From assembly GCF_024679095.1 (NCBI RefSeq), contig NC_066567.1, forward strand, positions 11,150,719 to 11,214,718: 64,000 bases of DNA, in the 5' to 3' direction. The stretch comes from Eriocheir sinensis. Lineage: Eukaryota; Arthropoda; Malacostraca; Decapoda; Varunidae. Position 1 is the stretch's first letter. Each line of letters opens with the position of its first letter. Shown piece after piece: positions 45,985 to 58,090 of the stretch. A model generated the notes under the pieces. That model saw only the letters and a program-made list of their open reading frames with translations. It did not search any database and was not told the DNA's origin. The position numbers and the translations under genes were made by a program.

Positions 45985-46213
45985 GCCAGATGTATTCCAA
46001 ACAAAAGTGGGAAATGATCTGTGGCCCTCGGTAGGCCGAGCGCTGGAGACAAATGAGAGTGTGTACGGATACCAGATGCCTTCTGAGTCAAGAACTGGCG
46101 GTATATTTGAAACGTAGGGAGCGTAGAGCGTGATGATTATATATACGATCCCTGTGCGGGTGGGGCGTGTGGCAGCGCACTTGTATAAACGATCGCCGTA
46201 ATGTAAGGGTTAA

Positions 46214-47657
46214 TAGAAAATGTCAAAACCTTGCTTTTTCTAATTCTTCCCATGACTTCTGGCATCTAGCCAAAAACATCTCCTCCAACTTCACTTCATC
46301 TTTCCCTCCTCTCCTTAACCCTGACGGCAACACTGCCGTCTCATCTATCTCTAAGGCTGAACTCCTCTCTCAAACTTTCTCCAAAAACTCCACTCTGGAC
46401 GATTCTGGGCATATTCCTCCTACTCATCCCCCCTCTGAGTCCTTTATGCCTGTTATTAAGATTCTTAAGAATGATGTTTTCTATGCCCTCTCTGGCCTCA
46501 ACTCTCAGAAGGCTTATGGACCTGATGGAGTGCTTCCTATTGTCCTCAAAACCTGTACTCGCATGCTGACACCCTGCCTGGTAAAACACTTTCACCTCTG
46601 CCTGTCAACATCTACCTTTCCTTCCTGCTGGAAGTACGCCTTCATACAGCCTGTGCCTAAGAAGAGTGACCGTTCCAATCCCTCAAACTACCATCCTATA
46701 GCTTTACTTTCCTGTCTATCTAAAGCATTTGAATCAATCATTAACCGGAAGTTTCTTAATCATCTGATTGCCAGTATGGGTTCCACAAGGGGCGTTCTAC
46801 TGGTGATTTCCTACCCTTCCTAACTGACTCTTGGTCATCCTCTCAGCCGTTTCGGTGAAACCTTTGCTATTGTGCTGGACATATCAAAAGCCTTTGATAG
46901 GGTCTGGCACAAATCTTTGCTTTCCAAACTACCCTCCTCCAGTTTCTATCCTTCTCTCTGTACCTTTATCTCCAATTTCCTCTCTGACCGTTCTATTTCT
47001 GCTGTGGTAGACGGTAACTGTTCTTTCCCTAAACCTATTAATAGTGGTGTCCCTCACGGCTCTGTCCTATCTCCCACTCTCTTTCTGTTGTTCATTGATG
47101 ATCTTTCCAAAACGAACTGTCCTATCCATTCTTACGCCGATGACTCTACTCTGCATTACTCAACTTCTTTTAATAGAAGACCCACCCAACAGGAACTAAA
47201 CGATTCCAGGCTGGAGGCTGTAGAACACTTAACCTCAGACCTTGCTATCATTTCTGATTGGGGCAAGAAGAACCTGGTGTCCTTCAATGCCTCAAAAACA
47301 CAGTTTCTCCACCTATCCACTCGACACAATCTTCCAAATACCTATCCCCTATTCTTTGACAACACTCAGCTATCACCTTCTTCAACACTAAACATCCTTG
47401 GTCTATCCTTAACTCAAAATCTCAACTGGAAACTTCATATCTCATCTCTTACTAAATCAGCTTCCTCAACGCTGGGCGTTCTGTATCATCTCTGCCAGTT
47501 CTTCTCCCCTGCACAGTTGCTATCTATTTACAGGGGCCTTGTCCACCCTCGTATGGAGTATGCATCTCACGTGTGGTGGGGCTCCACTCACACAGCTCTC
47601 TTGGACAGAGTGGAGTCAAAGGCTTTTCATTTCATTAATTCCCCACCAAATAAATAA
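46214..47657 (+). pseudogene. B2 linker, reverse transcriptase and thumb
   Basis: Reads KCQNLAFSNSSHDFWHLAKN, ISKAELLSQTFSKNSTLDDS, LNSQKAYGPDGVLPIVLKTC, STFPSCWKYAFIQPVPKKSD, SNPSNYHPIALLSCLSKAFE, then a frameshift near 46780, VLDISKAFDRVWHKSLLSKL, NSGVPHGSVLSPTLFLLFID, SYADDSTLHYSTSF (catalytic ADD intact), NLVSFNASKTQFLHLST, LNILGLSLTQNLNWKLHISS and MEYASHVWWGSTHTALLDRV. GVPQGS has become GVPHGS. The C-terminal approximately 100 codons are missing. Confidence 0.9.
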
Positions 47658-47658
47658 A

Positions 47659-47692
47659 TTCAACCAAACCTAACTTAACCTAACCTACCTAA
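47659..47692. repeat. Short CCTAA-rich (TTAGG-like) tract
   Basis: AACCTAACTTAACCTAACCTACCTAAC is an imperfect run of the arthropod telomere word TTAGG (complement), placed at the 3' break of B2. Confidence 0.5.
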
Positions 47693-47729
47693 CGGGAGGG
47701 GGGAGGGGGGCTTCACCCTCCTCGACCTC

Positions 47730-49310
47730 CTTAAGGGGGGCGACTAAGGGTATTTTTTGACAAATACATTTAAAATCGGACAAATACGTTTTTTTCGCTC
47801 AGCATGGCCGGGATAGCCAAAATTGCCATGTGGTGAGGTTTGTTTTCGTAAAATTAAAGCCCCTCACCCCCTGGAAGCCAGATTTAAATGGCCCGCACTA
47901 TTGCGTCAAAGCCTAACTCGCGCGCCAACACACGCTGTATCATTCAATGCTTGTATGTACATAAAATTTGCATTAGAATATTTTTTTTTCTCCATAAATT
48001 TGTCATCTGTCATTGCTCTCGTGCCAGATCGCAGGGAGGGTGTGAGTTGAGGAGAGGAGTGTGGCGGAGCCAGTCCCTACCCAGACAACAACGGGGAAGG
48101 GCACGCAACCTGTTCGTTTGTACTCCAGCCAAATAAAGGCCTTTAGTAATGACATACAAATGCAAGTTGAGTAGCAAGAGAGCCATCAACATGAAGAAGG
48201 CTTATTGAACAAGATGGAGTGGCCAAGACCAGGAAGGGAGCAGTTTCGGAGTTTATGAAGCGAGTCGTGATCCTGCCACGCTCACCCGCCGCTCATCACC
48301 ACCACCACCTGCTCCACCACCTCCTCCACCACCAGCTGATTCGCCACTCCCTACACCGAGTACTTCATCACGCCCTTCTCCACCACCACCTGCTTCATCA
48401 CCACCTACTCCACCACCACCTACATCACCACCAGCTGCAGAATCATTGCCACATGAAACATCACTGCAGCTCCAACAACAAGTTCTGCACAGAGGTGTTC
48501 AGTTGAACCCTCCTCCTCCTGATACAAGCGAAACTTTCATCACCGTGTGGCTTTCCCAGCTACAGACACTCATCGCGAGACAGAAGTGCCCAGTACGGTC
48601 ATGCAGGAATACCTTGACCGTAACCTCTTCTACAACGAGGAAGGTGGCGCCTTCTGACACCCTCACCTGCGAGTGAGTAATACTTTTTTTTATAAAGGGG
48701 GACCAGATGCCTTAGCATTCTCCAGTAAGTCAACAAGGTATACACAATCATATGTGAAAATTTCATGCCAATCAGATAAATACAAATGGCAAGACATGGA
48801 TAAAATGGAAAAAAAATCTTTAGGGGCCAATATCTCTGAAAGTTGCTTTTTACACTTCAAAAAATTTCACAAAATCAGGAAAAAGTCTATCCGACTTTTG
48901 TTTGGTACCAACTAAAACTACAAAGGGCAATTTTTTGTATTCATGAAATTTCAAAAAATGTAAAAAGAAAACGGGACACAGAGTAGAGAAAATTATAAGT
49001 GAAAAAACATTGCAATTTTTTTTTGCTTGAAGACAAAACAACATATCACAATCTTATAAATACAAAATGTAGATATGTAAACAAAGTTTCTGTGTTTTTT
49101 TTTCTCAGCGATTAACTGAAAAATAAAGTCTGTAAAACAAAAAAAGGAAAATTACACTTTATTTGAGTCTCCCGTATACTTCACCCAAATTTCATGAAAT
49201 TCACAGAATGTCATATATTTAGAGATACAAATAACATACTAAGATTTCAAAGCTATTGGACGTATCATATGGGCAGGAGGACCCCCCTTAGTCACCCCCC
49301 CTTAAGGGGC
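47730..49310. mobile_element. TIR-flanked element, CCTTAAGGGGGGCGACTAAGGG ends, with Pro-rich reading frame
   Basis: CCTTAAGGGGGGCGACTAAGGG (47730-47751) is mirrored at about 49286-49309 by CCCTTAGTCACCCCCCCTTAAGG. The interior has, in one plus-strand frame from about 48240 to 48677, a Pro-rich stretch (SSPPPPAPPPPPPPADSPLP) and then SLQLQQQVLHRGVQLNPPPP and WLSQLQTLIARQKCP, ending at a GAGTGAGTAA donor-like site. 48680-49275 is A/T-rich with no coding signal. This might be a deleted relative of the MULE-like gene at 49974-50630. Confidence 0.55.
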
Positions 49311-49970
49311 GCGTAGTCTTAGAAAGCATATGAAGTTGCATATTTTTGGCTGTAAATTTTACACAATAAAGTAGACTATAATCTAACATCTCTGGCAAAG
49401 TTTGAGCCTGATTGACGAAAACCTTTTTTTTATTTTTTGAGTGTGTGGGGGGGGGAACTGAATTTGAGTTCTAAATAACTTTTTTATATATGGGTTTTCA
49501 ACTTTTTTGTTCATTGGACAATGTAAAGTAACCTCAGTGCTAACATTTGGCCAATATGTGTTGGCAATGTTTTGTTTCCATATATATAATAATATTTTTT
49601 TTATTACGTAACCGAACACATTTCGCTGTATCGGTGTAAAATATATGAAAAAAATATTCTATAGCGCTTAGAAGAGTTTTGTCTTGATGGAAATATAGTC
49701 TTACCATTACCGTATTGAATGAACTTATCCAACTGGAAATGTCTTTTATAGGCTATCAGAATTTTAACCAAAAGCCAATAACTTATATTTCGAGAAATCA
49801 TCATTTTTACATATCGTTACCATTATATGTTTGATATGCTATTTCTGCGATGTATTTTTTATTCTACAGATATTTCTGAGTTATGGTACCTGGTCCCCTC
49901 CTTTTCAAAGGATATTATACACTCGATGGTGTGGGTATCATGGGGCACCACCCCACTCATTGTAGACAGG
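49311..49970. other. A/T-rich stretch, no gene recognised
   Basis: No motif or TIR is clear. It lies between the TIR-flanked element and the MULE-like frame, and might be the 3' part of the same larger element. Confidence 0.35.
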
Positions 49971-49973
49971 TTT

Positions 49974-50630
49974 TTACTCAGAAGCCTCCAGGCTTATAAT
50001 GTTTTTTTCTGCTGCCTTGCTGGCTTGTTTTCTTGTATTTTTCTTCTTCATCTCCTCATTCTTGGTTCTGCTTGTCCTCTTTTCCTTCCGCTCAAGAGAA
50101 TCTATGAAGTTGGAGGACCTCTTGAACCCAAGTGAGGTCAGGAGGTTGGCTTCACTGTGCGAAAAGTTATGCTCCAGGATTGTGACCTGGGACACAAAGA
50201 CAGTCCTATGTAGGCCACAGAATTTGTCTTTTGAAGCCTTCCTCCAGACCTTTCCGTGTAGGCTCTCATTTCTGTTCTGTGTCCACCCCTTCAGGCACTT
50301 CTCCAGCAGCTCTGGTCTTGTGAGGTCACGGTACACCGTCCTGATGAGGCTGAGGTTGTCGTATGATATGTGGGACAAGTAAATCCTCTTGTCAGTGTGT
50401 GGTGCTGGTCTCTCCCCTTTTGCCAGGCTTCTCTGCACCCAGCACCATGAGGACTGACTCTTGGGGAACAGCCGATGTTCTTCATTTTTTGTGGCAGTGT
50501 GGTGATAATAGCTGGCCATTATCGCTGACCTCATGCTACCAACAGTCTCATGCTTGTCTCTGACAGCCTTTGTGTAGTATGAGGAGAGCTTGTCAATAAC
50601 TTCGTCAGTCAGCTGCTTTGCAGCTACATA
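49974..50630 (-). CDS. MULE-like transposase, C-terminal exon or fragment
   Basis: The minus strand is open for over 200 codons: AAKQLTDEVIDKLSSYYTKA, VRDKHETVGSMRSAIMASYY, HRLFPKSQSSWCWVQRSLAK, ELLEKCLKGWTQNRNESLHG and KVWRKASKDKFCGLHRTVFV, with a Lys-rich end and a stop at 49974. The CP-x-SxSSWC ... LLxxCLxGxTQNxNES-x-N/H-G-x-W pattern is the C-terminal region of a MULE-type transposase family common in aquatic invertebrates. A CGATATATGTAG acceptor-like site lies at its start, so it may be the last exon of a split gene. No upstream exon was found; the catalytic DDE part is not visible. Confidence 0.65.
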   Translation of the reverse strand, partial: YVAAKQLTDEVIDKLSSYYTKAVRDKHETVGSMRSAIMASYYHHTATKNEEHRLFPKSQSSWCWVQRSLAKGERPAPHTDKRIYLSHISYDNLSLIRTVYRDLTRPELLEKCLKGWTQNRNESLHGKVWRKASKDKFCGLHRTVFVSQVTILEHNFSHSEANLLTSLGFKRSSNFIDSLERKEKRTSRTKNEEMKKKNTRKQASKAAEKNIISLEASE

Positions 50631-51086
50631 TATCGAAAAACTGCCTAAAAATCATATAAATAATGAAATAAACACATAACACCTTTGTTCTAGAGCGCGG
50701 TCTCGCACCACTCCAGGCCTGAGATAGTGTCAGATAATGACTAATTTCCATTGGAAACAGGCATCGTACCGCTAAGATATTTTAAAACAGTTATCCATGA
50801 ACATAGACCAAAGTAGAAATGCGAAAAACAGAAAATCGAATTTTAGGGGGATATTTCTTATTCTTGGCTCAAACGCGAAGCAAGCAGTTTTGATGAAAAA
50901 TATCACTTTCTGTGAAATTGTTATTATTTTAGGGTTTCGATGTTTCTAAAGCCAGTATCACACCAGACAAATCTACCCAGCAACGGACATTCTGTCCGTT
51001 GCTGGGTATTTGTCCGTTGAGATTTTGAGGTCCGTTTAATCTGAAATCCATTAAATCGGGGTCCGTTAAATCGAGGGCCGAGTGTA
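50631..51086. other. Intron interior with MITE-like end words
   Basis: 50985-51085 contains CGGACATTCTGTCCGTTGCTG, GGGGTCCGTTAAATCGAGGGCC and GAGTGTACC, a style of MITE end (GGTACACTCGGCCCTCGATTTAACGG in complement). No partner end is clear on the left. Confidence 0.4.
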
Positions 51087-51945
51087 CCAGTATAATAAGC
51101 AAGATGATTGTGTATACACCTATTGGTGCTCTTGAACATCATTGCCTCTTAGGCGTGTCACTTATACATTTTACAGTTTTGTGGACACTCATTTTTCTTA
51201 AACCAATTTAAGGAAAATTAAAGCGCCCACAAAACAGTAAAATGTACAAGTGACACGCTTAACCCTTTCCTTGCACGCGGTGCGGACGCGACTATCCCCT
51301 CAGGCGCAGTCAGGCAGCCCAATGGGGGGTCTCTTTTAACCTCTGTATCTCAAAAACTATTCATCACAGCTAAAAAACAAAAACACCGTTGGAAAGAGGA
51401 GGTCCAGATCTATAGAAGTCGGTTATGTATGCCTCTCTTGTGAATGTATATGCACGTTCAGGGAGTGTTGAATGTTAACATTTACATCGGTGCAAGCGGG
51501 ATGATCAGCCATATTGGGGTAACTGCGGACATCTCTCTTTCAGATTCTGGCAAGGGAGTATTGCCAACTGCAATATTTACAACTATTTGGTCAAAGAATC
51601 AGTCAGGTGATGGGTGAAGCTATGCAAAAATGCCGCTATATTGGGCAAGAACATCCACCAGTTACTTGTCCGTACATTTGCCGCGCTGGGCTGATATGAT
51701 TTTCCACCAAATTTAGTGAGGAACCCACTCAATTGGCAATCCTGTGTTGTGAGAATTAGTGTTGGAACACACTCATACGTGGGAGATTTGAGTGTGGGTG
51801 GAGCTCGCAGCGAGCGTTTAACACCACAAGCAAATACGCCTAACACTTGCTGCAAGCATTTAGCAATGAAAGGGTTGAGGCAAGGTTCAAGAGCACCAAT
51901 ATGTGCATACACAATCATCTCGCTTATTATACTGGTGCTGGTAAG
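51087..51945. repeat. Foldback with a piggyBac-like MITE in its centre
   Basis: ACCAGTATAATAAGCAAGATGATTGTGTATACACC...GGTGCTCTTGAAC (51087-51135) is repeated inverted at 51888-51945 (GTTCAAGAGCACCAATATGTGCATACACAATC...). An inner pair, GGCGTGTCACTTATACATTTTACAGTTTTGTGG and its complement, lies at 51151-51257. The TTAA MITE 51263-51874 sits between the outer arms. Confidence 0.7.
51263..51874. mobile_element. TTAA-type (piggyBac-like) MITE, CCCTTTCCTTGC ends, copy 2
   Basis: TTAA at 51259-51262, and TTGA (one change) at 51875-51878. Ends CCCTTTCCTTGCACGCGG and GCATTTAGCAATGAAAGGG. It aligns with 37763-38588 but has only one copy of the TCTCAAAAACTATTCATCACAGC segment. Confidence 0.85.
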
Positions 51946-52225
51946 GTGCTGGTGAGCGTTGCTTCCAGTACACTCAAACTAGATTGGCGGGATGATTTTG
52001 GCGGTGGCTCCCGTGGGTCCCTTCCACCCCGCCATGCTGCCACACCCTGCCAACAACTATTTCTTCCCCTCATGTGTTGCCTAGAGCCAACACATGAGAG
52101 GATAAGATCAGTGTTGGTACTGTGCGGCAGAGCGGCAGGGAGGAAAGAACAACCGGCAGCCAACGCCTTTGGTGATCTTGCCAATCTGTTTTTCCTACAA
52201 CATAATCATTACCCTCCACACTTAC
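51946..52225. other. Intron sequence before HEATR1 donor, no gene recognised
   Basis: GC-richer stretch. No repeat end or coding motif was recognised. Confidence 0.35.
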
Positions 52226-52425
52226 CTAACATAACCCGCAACATAGGGAGAGAGCAGAGCCGCCACACTCCTCTCCTTCGCCACTTGTGCCAGGCCTTCC
52301 AGCAGTGCTGTGCCACACAGAGCCACTGCTGTCTCAGGTGCCAGCTCCTTCAGGGGTTGGTGGTGTGCCAAGACCAGCAGGCATAACAGGCACTGCTCCA
52401 CGAGTGCCGGGGGTGGCGGGTGATT
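52226..52425 (-). CDS. HEATR1: HEATR1 exon (U3snoRNP10-type region)
   Basis: The 200-nt exon has acceptor CCGCTTCCCTCCCACAG and a near-perfect donor TTATGTTAG|GTAAGT. It encodes 66 codons plus two bases: NHPPPPALVEQCLLCLLVLA, HHQPLKELAPETAVALCGTA, LLEGLAQVAKERSVAALLSP, YVAGYV. The human stretch as remembered is SLIKDGLSCLIVLLQRQKPE ... LLHYMLPHLVVSI, matching in helix order and spacing. This part of the family is covered by the UTP10 N-terminal domain. Confidence 0.87.
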
Positions 52426-52614
52426 CTGTGGGAGGGAAGCGGATGAGGGAGCTACATCATACATTTCCATTTTTCAACATTAAGACCCCTCCCTCCTGCC
52501 TCTCAGGTACATAGTTCTCAGCCCACCAGCCTGTCCCTGGTAGAGAGTACTGGGAGGGAAGCAGAGCTGGGAGGGAAGATCATACACTCCTTTTAAAAGT
52601 TAACACCCCTCCTC

Positions 52615-52615
<1 letters not shown>

Positions 52616-52647
<32 letters not shown>

Positions 52648-52664
52648 CCTGCCTGCCTCCCTGC
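52616..52664. repeat. (CTGC)n microsatellite
   Basis: About ten CTGC/CCTG units with two CTCC interruptions. Confidence 0.9.
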
Positions 52665-52696
52665 CCCTCATGTACTCCTCAGTCCCATCATCCTGT

Positions 52697-53526
52697 CCAC
52701 TAGTCACTGTTACCCCTGGGCTGGACGATTTTGCCTGGGCTGGAAGCCAGCCGTAGGCCTGGTTTATAACACAAGTGGTCACACAGAAGCCTGCCCAGTC
52801 CAGCCGCCTGCGCTCTTCCGCCAAGCCCAGATGTAAACAAAGCATGACAACCATGGATATGAGGAGGACTGCGCCAATATTGTTGAGGCCCTCCAAGAGG
52901 CATATATGGCCTCTTGTGGCCATTAAATTGATTTTTCTAGGGATGCCACGGTGACTTCGTTGGCGTTGGCTTGACGAAGGCCTGTGTGTGTTTACATCTG
53001 GTTTCCAAGTCAAGTGAGTGTGAAGGTGCTGTGTTTTATTAATTTGTGTGCCGTTAGTGATCATTAATTATACAAGAAAACTAATAATTTCATCATATAA
53101 TAATATAATATTTATATATTTAATTATAAAGGATAATTTGTTTTTAGTTGTATGCTTAAATACTAGAGTATCTCAATACCTCTGCTGCGCCCCACCGTTG
53201 CCAGATTGTCGTACTCAGAGCATAGTATTTACCAGTTTCTGACGCCTAACTATTGCCAAGAAACATCAGGAATTAACTATTTTAATGATAATTATAAGTG
53301 AATCTCCTTATTGGGGTCCACGAGACAGTTTTTGAGTCGGAAGTCGGTAAATATAAGAGGCTGAGTAAGACAATCTGGCAACTTTGCACGGTGCGCCCAG
53401 CCATACCACTGGGAGAACAACGATCCAGCGCGTCCACTCAAATTTACCTTGGGTTGGGCAATTTTGGCTGGGCTGGGTGCCCAGCCCAGCCAAAAACGCC
53501 CACCCCAGGGGTAGCAGTGACTAGTG
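52697..53526. mobile_element. Probable foldback element, CACTAGTCACTGTTACCCC ends
   Basis: CACTAGTCACTGTTACCCCTGGGCTGG at the left is mirrored by GGGGTAGCAGTGACTAGTG at the right, with GGCTGGGCTGGG-type inverted words extending the arms to about 60 bp. About 830 bp. The centre (53040-53150) is A/T-rich. Target duplication not resolved. Confidence 0.6.
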
Positions 53527-53639
53527 TAACTGCGGCATAAGACCCCTGCCTCCCTCCCTCCCCCCTGCCTCCTTGTCCCCCACCTCCCATGCACTCCTCA
53601 CTCCAGCAACTTGCTCAACTGTTAGTTCCCACAGCCACC

Positions 53640-54112
53640 CTCTCCTCTGTTTGTAAGAAGACAAAGTGGTGTGAGAAGAGCAGTGTTGATAGAGGATTAG
53701 TGTCGGGTCTACCACTCTGTACGGCATACGAAAACAGAAAGACAAATTTCTCAGTTCCGTGGTTAATTCTGTCATTCCACAGACTATGGAAAATTCTGTA
53801 CATTAAAGGAAGCAAAGTTGCAAGAGCTGGACAAAGTTTTATACGAGTGGTTTCTTACCAAACGCGGCGAGGGACGTGCAGTGACTGGCCCGCTTATCAT
53901 GGAAAAGGCTAAGCATTTCTATGAACTCATGGAACTCAAAGAGCCATGTGAATTCTCTATTGGTTGGCTCCAAAAGTTCAAAAAGAGACATGGCATCAGG
54001 AAACTATATGTGTGCTGAAAAAAATTTGGCCGACACAGACACTGCAGAGGACTTTGTCAACAGATTTGGTCAGCTCATTTACTTGATCTGTTTTCCCTTG
54101 TATGTCATTGTA
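53640..54112 (+). pseudogene. Tigger/pogo-type (CENP-B-like) transposase N-terminal fragment
   Basis: From about 53795 the frame reads TLKEAKLQELDKVLYEWFLT, KRGEGRAVTGPLIMEKAKHF, YELMELKEPCEFSIGWLQKF and KKRHGIRKLYV. This is the second helix-turn-helix (HTH_Tnp_Tc5/CENPB type) of Tigger-like transposases, with the W-L-x-x-F-K-x-RHGI signature. Weak similarity to the first HTH (KTERQIS) lies upstream with a stop. After a frameshift, DTAEDFVNRFGQL follows. The DDE domain is missing, replaced by a SINE at 54118. Confidence 0.75.
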
Positions 54113-54117
54113 TTGTA

Positions 54118-54500
54118 GGCGGTGGCCGAAGTGATTGCGTACTGGACCCACATTCGCCACGTGATGGACGACGCGGGTTCGAATCCTCACGCTACCACTC
54201 GGATTTTTCAGTCCCCGCCGAGTGGCTTAAAACTACCCACATGCTGTCCTGAAGACCACCCATCAACCCGGACTCTAGAGGAAGCCGTCCAAGCGAATCA
54301 AGAACGAGTTCCGGGGGGCAGCATGAGCCAATGCAAGATGGCACCACTATAAACACTCGCCTGCGCCAGAACGGGCTGGGCCGACCATCAGGCCCCACCT
54401 GGAAGAAGCCTTGGGCCGACCATCAGGCCCCACCGGGAAGATGCCTACCGGCGCAATAGGCAACAACGTAAAAATAAAAAAATAAAAAAAATTAAAAATT
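54118..54500 (+). mobile_element. tRNA-derived SINE
   Basis: The head has GGCGGTGGCCGAAGTGATTG (A box TGGCCGAAGTGATTG) and GACGCGGGTTCGAATCCTCA (B box GGTTCGAATCC), about 45 nt apart, as in a tRNA gene. The unrelated body has two GGGCCGACCATCAGGCCCCACC repeats (54379-54432), and the tail is A-rich (AAAATAAAAAAATAAAAAAAATT). Inserted at the broken end of the Tigger-like fragment. Confidence 0.85.
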
Positions 54501-54593
54501 ATCCTTCATCCGAAATTTTTTATTTAACGACACTTTTAACCCGTGCAGCCTTTCCTACGTACAAGTACATACCTCTTAAGAAAGTGTTTAGTA

Positions 54594-55305
<712 letters not shown>

Positions 55306-55392
55306 TACATACTTATACCCTTGCCCCTTTGAACAGTTAAGCTGCTGTCATTTATGTTTTTTATTTTTTATTTGTTACTCCAGGAGTGTTAA

Positions 55393-55770
55393 CCCTCTGA
55401 GTACCGATGACGATACGGTATCGTCACCACTGGATGTTACCGCCAGTACGGGTGACGATACCACATCGTCACTGAGTTACCCTTACACTCGGTCTTATTT
55501 CGCGAAAAGTTTTGGTTCCCCGAAGACCAGCCGGGTATCACGTGATAGCTAGAGAGTTGGGCTAGCCTCTCCCAGGTTCTCGTGATCCTATGGGATACGC
55601 CACATAGTAAAAACAAAGGAAAAGTTCAGGACAGCTTACCACCCTCTGCCAAAAACAAAATGTTGCTTCCCATACGGGTGACGATACCGTATCGTCATTT
55701 TATAATTTTCAAAACCGGTCTTATTTCTCGAAATATAATTGTTCCATGATGCACTGAGTGTAAAAAGTGT
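55393..55770. mobile_element. TTAA-linked repeat with GATACGGTATCGTC palindromes (left end only)
   Basis: TTAA (55389-55392) is followed by CCCTCTGAGTACCGATGACG. The word GACGATACSRTATCGTC recurs at about 55408, 55452 and 55680, and GGTCTTATTTCKCGAAA occurs twice (55494, 55718). CCCTCTGAGTAC is similar to the CCCTTAGAGTACGG end at 44448. The right end is not clear. Confidence 0.55.
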
Positions 55771-56985
<1,215 letters not shown>

Positions 56986-56989
56986 ATAA

Positions 56990-58090
56990 AAGAGACATGA
57001 CTGTGATGCATTCTGCAATTTTCACCCTAGTCTTGTAATAGCTGTTGAGAGGGTCTTGTGTCAAAATATGTTGAGTAATGCAGAGTACAGTGATGGCATG
57101 CAGGTGGATAGGACAGTTTGTGTTGGAGAGTTCACTGATGAACAACAGAGTAGGAGGTAGAACTGAAAAATTCAGGACACCATTATTGATGGGTTTAGGG
57201 GAAGAACAGTGACTGTCTACCACAGCAGAGACAGACTGGCCAGAAAAGAAACTGGGTTTAAAAATAAAGAGAAAAGGATAAACTCTGCAGGAAGGTAGTT
57301 TAGAAAGCAAAGGTTTTTGCCAGACTGTCAAATGCTTTTGAGAAATCTAAAGTAATAGAAAAAGTTTCACTGAAACCCCAGGAGTCAGTAAGGAAGGGTG
57401 TAGGGTGCTGAACCAACTGCTCAAGGTCACTGAGGAGACCAAAGCTGTAGGCTTGTTTACCAGGCTGGTCAGTGAAAAAGGATGAAAGCCAAAGCTGGTG
57501 GTGAACATTGAAATCTCCTAGGATGAAGATTTCAGCGAAGAGAGAGTGGGTCAAGATGTGCTCCCTTTTAAAGTTCAAATAGACAAAAAAATTTACATAG
57601 TTGGCAGAGTTAGGTGAAAGATAAACAGCTTAGATGTATTAAGCAATATAATGACAATGAAGTCTTAGCCATATGGTGATAAATTCTGAAGAGTCAAGCT
57701 CGTGGGCACGAGAGCAAGTGATGTTGCGCACGTAGATGCAACATCCTGCTTTGGATTGAAATTTAGTATAGGGATAGTAGGAGGGAACAGAGTAGAGATT
57801 GCTGTTGGTAGCCTCTGAAACATGTGTTTCCGTTAGGATGAGAAGGTGAGGTTTAGAGGAGAGATGGTGTTCTACAGAAAGGAAATTAGGGGAAACACAG
57901 AGTTGATAAAGAAAAGGAGGAAGAGCTATCAAGACACCTTCTATGTCTGCAACCAAAAGGGGAGTCTGACCGAGGGGGAATTTGTTGGCCCCCAGATTGG
58001 GACTGAGGACAAATTTTCTTTTTTTGGTATGATGAATTTTGATTTGTGTTGCATGTATGTAGTGTGGTGTGGAAAGTAAGAACATTTGTC
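56990..58090 (-). pseudogene. BS/Jockey-like LINE, copy B3, with endonuclease joined to RT by internal deletion
   Basis: The minus strand from about 58010: VEHHLSSKPHLLILTETHVS, NSNLYSVPSYYPYTKFQSKA, ELDSSEFITIWLRLH, then [20 protein letters not shown] and [14 protein letters not shown]. It jumps directly to FLTDSWGFSETFSITLDFSK, AFDSLAKTFAF and LLSKLPSCRVYPFLFIF, PKPINNGVLNFSVL, ending in a decayed catalytic block (LHAITVL for SYADDSTL) near 57080. About 1 kb between EN and RT is missing, and the RT is clearly dead. Confidence 0.85.

Larger units (their letters stand above)
44448..46209 (-). mobile_element. piggyBac-like element with TTAA duplication, transposase mostly deleted
   Basis: TTAA at 44444-44447 and 46210-46213; inverted ends CCCTTAGAGTACGG and CCCTTACATTACGG (12 of 14 match). 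1762 bp. The 5' end is on the right: a minus-strand start at 45984 encodes an acidic, Ser-rich N-terminus. Two CT/GA microsatellite groups (44680-44823, 45401-45570) occupy the middle. Removing it restores the B2 reading frame. Confidence 0.88.
43985..47658 (+). mobile_element. BS/Jockey-like LINE, copy B2, split by a piggyBac-like element
   Basis: Plus-strand coding remnants: the end of EN (43990-44430), then after the 44448-46209 insertion linker, RT and part of the C-terminal region to 47657. 5' truncated within EN and 3' truncated at HFINSPPNK. It fills part of the HEATR1 intron between exons 52226-52425 and 39506-39535, antisense to the gene. Confidence 0.9.

Noticed and set aside
48219..48506. 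His/Leu-rich frame (HHHHLLHHLLHHQ)
   Set aside because: Alternate frame of a CCACCA-rich stretch; the Pro-rich frame is more plausible and also only tentative.
54118..54200. Functional tRNA gene
   Set aside because: B box and A box are good, but the sequence continues into a SINE body with an A-rich tail and shows no clear acceptor-stem pairing.
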